Of a stretch of DNA of 64,000 bases, positions 41,691 through 51,500 are shown in pieces. The stretch lies in the NCBI RefSeq assembly GCF_031877795.1, contig NC_133933.1:22782029-22846028 (forward strand), in the 5' to 3' direction. A program made the translations under genes and the position numbers. This stretch comes from Strix aluco. Lineage: Eukaryota; Chordata; Aves; Strigiformes; Strigidae. Within the stretch, counting starts at the first letter, position 1; each line of letters opens with the position of its first letter. The notes beneath the pieces are model-generated. The model saw only the letters and a list, made by a program, of their open reading frames with translations, ran no database searches and was not told where the DNA came from.

Positions 41691-42469
41691 GATGACAATG
41701 GAATTTCCAACATTTTTATGACTTTTAAGATGAGATTCCCAGAAGCCTTGTTTCCTAATTTTTTTATTTCAGGAATTGTCCAAATTGACGAATGCTTCTC
41801 AGCTCTGCAAAGGTACTTATCAAGGCGGTGAATCCTCACTGAATGATGGTAGGCAAATCAGAAGAGCCGATGTTGTCCTCAAAACTAACTGCAGTAGAAA
41901 AGGGATGCCACCAGGGGAGTGGCTATGGGACAATATATCTGTAAATGATTATGGGATCAGGTTTTGCCCTGGTTTTTGTACTTTGCAGCAGTTTTCCAGA
42001 GGGGCATGTTCGCCTGTGGGGTCAGAAAGATAGCCCGGGTTGCTTTGGTCCTAAGCTCTAGTCATCTGGACATGGGCTCACTTTGGTTTTACACAAGCAT
42101 AAAACTTTACTTAAAACCTCCTGGAGTTTTCCTTCTTGGATTGGGGACTTCACCAGATTTGTTTACCTTATAGAAACATACATGTGGAAAGAGTATAAAA
42201 AGGTTAACCGCATTAACAGTGAGCGGCAGTAAAGCACGGTGCAATAAAAGCTGAAAATATTGCCAGTTTTAGAGAAAGTTAAGAGAAACCATCTCCTCAC
42301 AGCAGTGAAAATCATGCCACGATCATTTTCCGCTTCTCTCACACTCGACAGGCTATTTTATGAACAAATCCATGGCTAACAGTACTAGCGTTTTCCCCTT
42401 CATACAGCACTGTTGGGCTGATGAATCACTGTCCCTTTTTAGCTAATAGTTAAATTGAGTGCTTATTCT
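41691..42469. other. AT-rich region upstream of the CpG island
   Basis: About 780 bp with no gene or repeat that I recognise. The GC content rises abruptly at about 42,470 where the CpG island begins. A few ATG-initiated short ORFs here have no family resemblance. Confidence 0.5.
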
Positions 42470-42850
42470 TCCCGAGCACCCGAAGCCCTCCTCTCGCACT
42501 GGCTGCCCACGGGAGCGGCAGCGCGGCTCCGTGTGCCCCAAAAGGCCTGGCCGAAATCTCCTTTAGAGGCGAGCAGGGGCCCAAGCTCCCGGCCAGGGAC
42601 CCGCAGGGACTTTTGGGGGAGAGGCGGCCGAGGGCAGCGGGGCTGAGCCCCATGGTGACGGCGTGTCCCCGTGCGGCACCGGGCCGGCCACTCCCGGGCC
42701 CACGGCTCCCTCAGCCACCCGGTCGCTCCCTAGGCCGGTCACCGCAGGCGGGTGTAAGGCGTGGCGGGGTGAGGGGGATGGGGTGGCTGCTGCCCCTTTA
42801 AGGGAGGCCGGGGCCAGGAGCGGTGCCATGGCAACGGCTTGACAGCCGTG

Positions 42851-42865
42851 ACCGGAAGTGATTGG
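42851..42865 (+). promoter_or_regulatory. ETS site followed by inverted CCAAT
   Basis: ACCGGAAGTG is a consensus ETS/GABP site (CCGGAAGTG) and is followed by ATTGG, a reverse CCAAT box for NF-Y. They lie about 35 bp upstream of the YY1-type motif, a common spacing for TATA-less promoters. Transcription probably starts between here and about 42,900. Confidence 0.65.
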
Positions 42866-42889
42866 GGGGTCAGAGGTCGCCGGTGGCAG

Positions 42890-43019
42890 CGGGAACATGG
42901 CGGCGGCGGCGGTACTGGCGACGCTGGGTGCTGGCGGCGGCGCGGCCGCGCTCCCCGGGGTGGCGGCTCCCTGAGCGGGGCGGGGAGCCTCCTCCCGCCG
43001 CGGCGCTGCCCCGTCTCAG
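42890..43019 (+). other. Predicted first exon (5' leader) of an unidentified plus-strand gene
   Basis: The predicted exon runs from an uncertain start near 42,870-42,895 to CAG at 43,019, directly before GTGAGG, a near-consensus donor. It contains an upstream ORF of 25 codons (42,897-42,974), beginning with a strong Kozak ATG and rich in Ala and Gly, that stops before the donor. A GC box (GGGGCGGGG) lies at 42,977-42,985. Because the ORF terminates in the exon and the next exon also carries only tiny ORFs, I read both as untranslated leader. Alternatively the short ORF could be a real micropeptide or the N-terminus of a protein with a sequencing error. I do not recognise the gene. Confidence 0.6.
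42894..42907 (+). promoter_or_regulatory. YY1-type motif overlapping an ATG
   Basis: AACATGGCGGCGGC matches the YY1 consensus (AAnATGGCGGC), which in vertebrates typically lies just downstream of the transcription start in TATA-less genes. The same bases form a good Kozak context for the first upstream ORF. Confidence 0.6.
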
Positions 43020-43027
43020 GTGAGGGC

Positions 43028-43055
43028 GGCCGGGCCGGGCCGGGCCGGGCCGGGG
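43028..43055 (+). repeat. GGCCG pentanucleotide repeat at intron 1 start
   Basis: About five and a half copies of GGCCG begin 8 bp after the predicted donor, ending in GGGG. The G-rich plus strand could form a G-quadruplex or hairpin in the nascent transcript, and the tract is a likely polymorphic site. Confidence 0.9.
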
Positions 43056-43191
43056 TGGGGTGCTGGCGGTGGCGCTGGCGCCGCGGGGCTAACCAGCGGC
43101 TCCGGGTCTCCGCCGCTGGCCCGGCCTTGCCGGTTTTTTCTCGGCGGGATGCGGCCGGCCGGACTCTCACCTGCCTCTTGTTTCTCCCCAG

Positions 43192-43330
43192 GCATGGTCG
43201 GCGCGCTGTAGGAGGGCAGGGAGCCGCGGCGATGCCAGAGGAGGAGCCGCTGGAGGAGAGCGCTTGAGTTTGTCTGAGGAGACGTTCAGTGTGTGTGAAA
43301 CGTGTACGTTACCCGAAACCTTGGTTTCAG
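43192..43330 (+). other. Predicted second exon (5' leader) of the same gene
   Basis: The acceptor is a textbook one: CTGCCTCTTGTTTCTCCCCAG ends at 43,191, giving a 172-bp intron with the donor at 43,020. The exon begins GCATGG and contains two more short ORFs, of 5 codons (43,194-43,211) and 11 codons (43,232-43,267, Glu-rich, MPEEEPLEESA). No long frame continues. The 3' end is uncertain; a weak donor-like GTATAA occurs at 43,377. The role of the gene cannot be inferred from these exons. Confidence 0.5.
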
Positions 43331-45013
43331 TGCTGCTATTCTTGTTACACCTAGAGGAATAAACGGAGACTTGTTGGTATAATCTCATTGTTAGAACCTT
43401 TCCTCTTGGGAAAAGTAGTGTCTCTTGTTATGACTTGCGCATACACAGAGGACGGTTTTTGCCAACTGTATCTGGGTTGTTTTCCTTGTTTACTGTGTCT
43501 GTTGTCACTTCTCCCGTTGGTACTGGCGTGTGCGCTGCTGTCTTGGCTAGATTTGCCCTCTGCCAAAGCTAAACTTTGACCTGAATGGTCTCTTGTGTAA
43601 GAAGTGCAGGGTGAGTATCGGAATAAGGCATGTAACCAGGCTTTTCAGAACACAACTGTGGCTGCAAAAAGCCGCCTATTAAAATTAAGTACTAGAGTTA
43701 AACTATGTGTTCAGTTTCACTTTGGTGCTTATGTGATACACTGTGATACGGTACTTGGTTGTCCCTAGACTGTTTTTTTTAATCTCCACTTACGCTAGTG
43801 GATGGGATGGACTATGCTTGCGTAATGGGTAGCGTATTTTGCTTATTGGTTGCTGAGTATTGCCCTATCTCATTTACTTCACAGTAGCTGTCTCTTGTTT
43901 TGAAGACACCACCCACTCTCTGCTTTTGGACCCTTGGACTTTTCAGTAGTAGTTAACGCAGCAATACTTTAATGTCTCTCAAGCACAAACTTATTCCACT
44001 GTAACACAGAGAGATGTTTGGTCTTCCCCCCCGCCCCCTTCTTCTTACTCTACAAATGGGGAAACTAGGATAAAAGAAGGAGGAAAGCCAAAGTATGTCT
44101 TAAATTGAACACAAAAATCTGAAATGAGTTGGTTGACTTTGTAAGCAGATTTTGTAGCATTATCTAATACTCTGAATTCAAAGCTTCAGTGGCAGCTGTA
44201 CTGTCTGGCTCCTCAGCAAATCAAGATAAAGTTTAACAGTGTGGATACATGGTTTGGTCAGTGTGTGGGCTGCAGTTGCAGAGTGTGGTCTCACTCCTTT
44301 GCCATCACTGGCCATGGATTACTGCTACTCTTTGTAGTGGATTTCGTGGTTGGATGGTTGCAGGGACAGTTGATCTAACAGTTTTATGGGGATGGCTTTC
44401 TGTCAGATGGAAGCTGTTCTAGTGAGTGTTTGCTCTGATATGAATGAAAGCTGTTTCTCCTTCTGCACTAATGTAAACCAGCTGTGGGTTAAGTATAATG
44501 TAAAACTGTACCTTGAGAAACCAAATCTCAGATTGGTCATTCAGCAAATCAGGACTACTTAAAACTTCTGAAAAGTTTAGATTTAAAAAAAAAGTCAGCC
44601 ATGTGTAGGGAATATGTGGTAAGAATGAAGGGAGTATAAGTCTGTGAAGGAACTTTCCCATCTTTCCAGAGTCTTTTCTCCATTCACTTCTTGCCAAAGA
44701 GCTTCTGTGCTGAAAATGGGAAGTCTCTTACAAAGCCTTATTTAGACCTCAGGGGCTGGTCCACCATGTGTACTCAGTGAGGCAGGAATCTTGAAAGGAA
44801 AATAATATTGTATCCTACTGTAAAAGCCAAACTGAAGTTGCACAGGGAAGCCTTTATTCTGGTATCTTCCAGCTCCTTCATCTTGATGAGTTTTACTTTC
44901 ATGGAGTTCCCTACCCTCCTCATGAAAGCAATCTGAGAAAAAATTGGAAGTGTAATGAGGTGTCATCTTCTTATATGCCTGGCGTTTTAGCAGTGTTAGG
45001 GTTACTTGATCCG
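43331..45013. other. Presumed intron, no further feature seen
   Basis: AT-rich DNA downstream of the leader exons. I see no repeat or convincing exon here. C-rich runs at 44,027-44,039 are simple sequence. Confidence 0.45.
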
Positions 45014-45561
45014 TGTCCTGGTTTTGGTTGGGATAGAGTTAATTTTCTTCCTAGTAGCTGGTACAGTGCTGTGTTTTGGATTTAGTGTGAGAATAACATT
45101 GATAATACACTGATGTTTCAGGATAAGTCCTACTTGGCAACAGCTATGTCAAGGATTTTTCAGTTTCCCATGCTCTACCAGCAAGCAGGTGCACAAGAAG
45201 CTGGGAGGGCGCATGGCCGGGACAACTGACCCAAACTAGCCACAGGGATATTCCATACCATCGAACGTCATGCTCAGTATATAAACTGGGGGGAGTTGGC
45301 TGGGGATGGATTGCTGCTCGGGCATCGGTCAGCAGGTGGTGAGCAATTGTGTTGTGCATCACTTGCCTTTTCTTGGGTTTTATGTCTCTCTCTTTTTTTA
45401 TCATATTCCTTTTCATTACAATTATTATATCTTATTTTTTAAACTGTTCTTAACCCATGAGTTACTTTTTTTCGATTGTCCTCCCCATCCCACTGGGAGG
45501 GGGGAGGAATGAGCAAGCGGCTGCGTGGTGCTTAGTTGCTGGCTGAGGTTAAACCACGACA
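45014..45561 (+). mobile_element. Solo LTR of an avian endogenous retrovirus
   Basis: A 548-bp element starting TGTCCTGG and ending CCACGACA, so it has TG...CA ends and 8-bp terminal inverted repeats with one mismatch. It is a family I recognise as widespread in avian genomes (starting with 'tgtcctggttttggttggg' and ending with 'ggttaaaccacgaca'). A TATATAAA box lies at 45,278-45,285, where the U3 promoter should be. No gag, pol or env sequence adjoins it, so it is a solo LTR left by recombination. A clean target-site duplication is not visible: the flanks are GATCCG before and GTCCAG after. It is in the same orientation as the CpG-island gene and sits in its presumed intron. Confidence 0.88.
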
Positions 45562-48500
45562 GTCCAGCAAATCCTCTCTCCAGTTGCTCAGCTGGCAGGC
45601 TGTCATGTGTTTCATCTGTTCCTGCAGTCTCTACTTCTTCAGCAGCTATTTTTAATAATGCTAGACTAGATTCTTAATCACCTGAACTGTCTCAGGTGCA
45701 AATCCTCTTGTCCTTCTGCTGGTTTTCTATTTGATTCTGTCCAAGACTTCTCCCTGTAGAGTTTCTATCTCTTTAATTTTTGTTTAGACAGTCTTATTTG
45801 TGTCCTTTCTTTCCTGTAACTTGTCCTGTCCTTCAATGTGCACTCCTCCCACTTCTGCTTTGCCAAAACACATATTTTCCTTTTATTGGCTGCTTCTTCC
45901 AGCTTCTTGGGACATGCAGTCTTTGTCTCAGTTTATGCTTTCCTCCTACCTGGTCATTGCTTATGAGCGATCTTTGTTTTCCTCTGTCCTTCTTTCTTTC
46001 CTTATTTTGTTCTCCTCCACTTACTGTGTTGTTCAAGGTTCTCCCTTCCTTGTTCCCTTGTTTCTTCAGACTGTGGTGCTGAGAACACACAGACAAGATT
46101 CCTCATGTTCTGTATGTGGTATTGAGTTCCGTAATCTGGTTTAATGTTTTATTAGCTATGGACTGAGGAGAGCTGGCTTGTTTGTGTTGCATGTATGGTG
46201 TTTGGTCAGCTTGAGAGGGGAAAATGAAACCTTTAGAAAGTTGACTTTTTGAAACAGGTCCCCGCTGAGTGTGGCCGAAGGCTCGCAGTTTGGTTTAATG
46301 TGACTCTCTATTAGGGTTTCTTACATGCTTAGGGGTTCAGAACTGGGGGAGTCTACTTGTCAATATAAAATTAATGGCTCCACTAGGTTCACACACTATC
46401 CTTTCTCAAACTCATGAAAGTGAATTTAATCTGCCAGCAGGCTTAGTTTTTGTTTGGCTTTGTTTTGGTTTGTTTTCTGTTGTCGTCCCCCCCCACCCCC
46501 CTCGGGATTCCTGGAAACAAAACTGTTTCTTTTCATTGTTCTGCTTGTAAACATGTCATTCCAAGACTTTGCATTTGTGATATTAAAGCTCCCATGACTC
46601 TTGAGGGTTTTTTTGGGAGCATCCTTTGGTATAATACCTAAAGTAACATAAATAGCAGGTATCAAGGGAGCAGGTATTGCTCTCATTTCAGTGGTTCTGA
46701 AAGGTATTGCTTAATCTGAAGTGCTTTCTCATAGATCTTATGGTGGTTTTGTTGTTTTTAAGACATCCAGCATGTTTTACGGTTGAAAGAAATCTGTATC
46801 TATTTGCTCTTCTCTTTTGATGGCAGCTTCAGAGGTGCCATGAAGGCTGAGTGAATAGACTGCCTGATGGGTCTATATGAAGCAGTTATGTGGATCACCA
46901 CATATTGTTTGCAGAAAGAGAATTAATTTTTCTTGAAAATGCTCTAGTCTTTTATAAAATTACTGTTTGAAGCATGGAGGTGTTCCTATAAACTACTGTG
47001 TCCCCAGACATGCCCACAGTTCCTGGGTGCTTTAATATATGAATGATAGATTGTTTTGTACTTCTTCACCAAATCAGTGAAACGACAGAGCTGGTTGTAG
47101 TCAGAAGAGTCAAAAGATAACTAAGAACCCAGGCTTTTACAGGAGAACAAGAAATAAAACACAAGCAAGCCATTAATTTCTCCTCCTAAGTCAAACAGTA
47201 GCAGGCAGTGCAGGTACTGACAAGTACACACAGTCCTAATTTTTTTAAATCAGGAATGGAGTGACTTTGATTTCCTGAAATCCTGTTAGTTGCATGAAGC
47301 TGGTAATGATTGTCGCAGATCAAGATTTAACTTGCTGTTCAAAGTAACTGGAATTTGTTATGATTATTTGTGAAATGAACATAGAGATTTGCAGTAAGTG
47401 TGTGATTATATTTTTTTTCCTTTCAACTTTTGCATGGTCAGTATGATAATGATTCCACCCCAATATAAGTGTTAATTGCAAAGTAACAGAAAATAGGCTG
47501 TATGACCCTTCCTATTAGGAAGACCTTGTCTGATGTTTGAAAGTAAATATGTCAGTGTCTTGCTACACGCAAGAGCTTGCATGAACTGCCTCCTGTGACC
47601 ACTGGTGCAGTTTTAACAGTGGTAAAAGTGCTGAGAATCCTCTGTTCAGCTTGATCAGCTCTTGGAGAGACAGAAGCAGTAGATAAAAGATTAAAAACAT
47701 TTTTTTTCTCAAAGAAAATTCTTTGTCTAGGTAATTAATTCCGCATCACTTGGTAATTTTGCTCTTAGGTTTCATTATGGTTACTCTTATCTAGTGTTGG
47801 TATTGATCTTTAACATCGATTTCACCAGTCTCCACACAAGCAACGATTTACAGCCTGCATTGTTCAGATCAAGTATTAGCATTATGTGTTTGAATTCAGA
47901 AGATAATTGCATATCTTGCAAATTACCCAATGGCTGTTTCATCTTGAAACATTTAGAAATCCATTTTAGTTTCTCGTAATTGTAATGTTTTAGTCAGACA
48001 GCAATCTAAACTTAGGACAGCACTTTGGCAATGATACGCTTGTTTTTCTAAAATGAGCACGGTTTCTGTGGTTAAATTTTCCTTTCATTTAAATATAGAT
48101 TTTAATCAGTGTGGGCCAAACTTTTCCAACCATGTTTAAAATTAGCTCAAGCCATATTTTAAAAAGCATGTTTGCCTAATGTGATTTAACTTATGTAGAA
48201 AAATGTATGCAGAAATGAATGTTTTTAAGCTGATTAATGCTTTTGAAGTGTTTCTACAATTTATTTGCAAAAAACATTTATAGAGTGGCTCAAATATGAC
48301 TTGATACTAGTAGTCTCTTTGTAGTAAATACCACTTCATGCTGTGCTTCTGAAGTTTGACAGGTAGCTGTTCAGAAAGAAACTGTAAATTTGACTCATCA
48401 AGCAGCTAAGTTACAACATCAAAACAAAATAAAATGCTTGCTGTTCTTCCCGACTTCCATGCAAGTGTTGTTTTGGAGATTGCTGACGTTTTCGTTGGTC

Positions 48501-51500
48501 GTCTTGTACTTCTTTAGGCAGGGTATAGTTACCACTTTCAGTTGGTAAATTGAAGTCGTAAATAGATGTACAGCAAGTGTTCAGCTTTGTGTAGAGGATA
48601 TTCAATATCGTATTCCGAAATAGAAGTGGAAACAAGTCTGAATTGAAGCTATCAGGTGGCTATTACAACTCCCTGAATTACTGCTAAATATTTGGTAGTT
48701 TCAGTTTCTAGAAACGTATTAAAAAAACCCAAGCTAACAGACCCCCAAAACTGTTACCAATCTTATATCCCTGTTTTTACCCATATGAAGGAAAAAGGGT
48801 CTTTGCTATACCCAGGAAGTTTTCCAGTTGGCAGTGTCATCTAGAGATCAAGGGAGTCAATCTGTTAGCAGACTTCTCTTCAGATAGACCATGCGTACTG
48901 ATCACAGGTAGGGTGAGATGCTTTTCACAGAGAAATGTGAGGACAAATATCATTAGAGGGAGATGAGTTGTATGGATTTCCATTATATGGAATGAGGTGT
49001 GTTTTTTGAGATGTGCTGGTTAGCTTTGATGCGCTGCTTCTTTAGTGAAAATGATGTAGAAAAGAAATACTGTCCTGATTTGGACATGGAACTGTGAGAA
49101 ATTTGGCAATTTTTCATATGCTTTATTTTATTATTCAGTTGCTAGAAGGACTAGATTCTTCTAGTTTTTAATACTTAATCTTACAGTAATCATGTGCCGG
49201 TTCAGCTGATCAATTTCATTTGCAATTTGTTTGTTCCTGTGATTTTAATGATCTGCTAGAATGTAAGGAATGTTGGCTTTGAAAAAGCTGATAATGCTAT
49301 AGCAATAGTAAGCAATAGCATATTTATCAATGACTGGTAAAGCTTACCATTTTTCCAGTTGCTGCAGCTTGTGCTATTACTTTTAAGAAACTTAAATGGA
49401 ACAAACACTTTTTAATTTTGCTCAATGATTTTTCTCATAAACAGGACTAACGCCCAGAATTCGTGTGGTACAGTGGGAATTTCTCAAGCGTGCAGCTCAC
49501 TGAATAGCAGTTAACACGTTTTGTGCTCATTGAAAAACAACTTTTAACTCTTCTGGTAAGATGAAGCCTGGAGACAGTGGTGACCTCTATGGAAGTTAAT
49601 TTTTCAAAGAGAACCCAACTGCAAACTGGCTTTCAGTCTATGGTTAGAACTTGGAGTTTGTTCCTAGTTCTGTTGTGTAAATTTTTTTAGTTTGTGTATC
49701 AGCTGGAGTTGGACAGTGTGCTGCAGGGAAGTCATCACTGGATCCTTTAACAAAGCCAAGGCTGTTAAGTCTCTGCTGGGAGTCAGTCGTCTTTTTTTTT
49801 GTTTGTTTTTGATTTTTTTTTTTTTTAAACTCTCCACTCATGGAAAACCTATTTCTCTGGAGTACAACATTTCAGAAAGTGTGAGGTAATACACTCATGC
49901 CAAGGTTATTGAGCCAGTCTGTGTAGTCTGGTAAGGTAAGGCTAATCATTTCCTTTTGGCCTCCTGCATAGACAGTAGCTTTCTTATGGTCTTCCCTCTT
50001 CAGTGTGAAAACACCACTAAATCTGTCAACTTAACTAGTGAATTCCCTTAAAAAGAAAGCAGTTTTAGCTATTTTTTTCGAGGTCTCTTGTCCAGGTCAG
50101 TAGATTTGTCCTTAGGACAAGTAAAAATGAGGCACTGCCAGTGAACTAATTATGTGTAATTCATCATCAGATAGTGGAAACAATTAATGTTCTGGGAATT
50201 GGCATGCATTTCACATTTGGAAATGGGGTGTTTGGTTTAATCTCAAATAATTGCAGACCGTCTAGGAAGATGGAATGTAATGTTCTGGGTATGTTTGATC
50301 TTTCTAAACTTTGGGGGTAGGCTGTTTTAGAAAGGATCAGTCTGACTGCATTTTGTGCAGTCTCCATGAGATGGATAGATTTTGCACTAAAGTTTCCTTA
50401 GAAAAATACTTATGTGTCAATTTGATTTACAGGAAGTGTTTTGCAGACTCATCTATTTCTAACCATTGAAAGTGACAAAGGGTGTGTCTCTCCCAAAATT
50501 ATGGCTTTGCTTAGAGAAGTGTGTTCTTTTATTAGGAACATCAGGTTTAAATTTTCACTTGAATACCAAGTTTTACATAAAATACTGACAGTTATCCACT
50601 ATTTCCAGTGCTTGCAGGGGTCTGCTATTCATTACAAAATGGATACTTCATTATTTTGTCATAAATGGTTGTATCTTTAGATCCCAATTTCCAAAATTTA
50701 CTTAATAGTAATTTTTGTAAAACTTTCGTTGAATAATTTTTTTTTTTTTTAACTTATATTGTAATAAAGGTAGGCATTGTATGTACTAGATCCCAGTCCT
50801 ACTCTGAAGAAAGAATCTTGGTCTCTTTCCTTAAATATTGAGAAGTATTTAGTTTTGCACCTCTGTTGGATACAGAGTTAGATGTTGAACAGTGTCAGCT
50901 CCACTAAACAACAAAAAAATCCCACTTTAAGAAAATGCTTTAACTGAATAACACATCTCATTTAGATTTTGACAGTGAGTAAAACAGCTTTGTGTTTCTT
51001 GTCTGCCACCTTAATAGTTTTTGAATGAGAAATGCTTGCAAAGATGTCAAGGGTTAAACAGCTCTATTTTTTTTTTGTGTGTGTTCTTATTACAGTAGGT
51101 CATCGAAAGACCTTGAGAGATGACAGATCTGTAAAATTGAGACAAAGGCTCTGTAGTTATGGTAGTATGGAAATTAAATACAGGCAGAAGCAAATGTGGC
51201 TTGAGTGGTCACAACATGGATGTTGCTAAAATGATTGCTGATAGCACAGGAGTATGTGTTATCTTCTGTCTAAAGGGAAAATAGCTAAAATTGTGGTTTT
51301 TTTTGTTAAAGTAATTGCAGTAGGCTAGTCTGTTGAAGAGCACTATGACGTGATAAGCGGCACCCTTGTGAAGTAGAGTATCTTTGAAAATATACTAATA
51401 GCAGTTATTTTTAATTGAAGAAAGAACCTTATGAAAAGTTTAGAGGATTTAATAAGCTTTGATTGTGTCAGTCACATGTTAGTTTCTTATGGTCTGCCTT

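Larger units (their letters stand above)
42470..43270 (+). promoter_or_regulatory. CpG island promoter
   Basis: About 800 bp of very GC-rich, CpG-dense sequence inside a much more AT-rich background, the only such block in the window. It has no TATA box but carries ETS, inverted CCAAT, YY1 and Sp1-type motifs clustered at 42,851-42,985, immediately followed by a consensus splice donor at 43,020. This is the architecture of a broadly expressed vertebrate gene start reading to the right. A divergent transcript to the left is possible since CpG-island promoters are often bidirectional, but no left-going exon was recognised. Confidence 0.9.

Noticed and set aside
42563..43267. Long ORFs across the CpG island on both strands (111-143 codons)
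   Set aside because: High GC removes stop codons. The products are Gly/Arg/Pro-rich, run through the predicted intron, and do not look like proteins.
45014..45561. Complete endogenous provirus
   Set aside because: Only one LTR is present, with no second LTR or viral coding sequence on either side.
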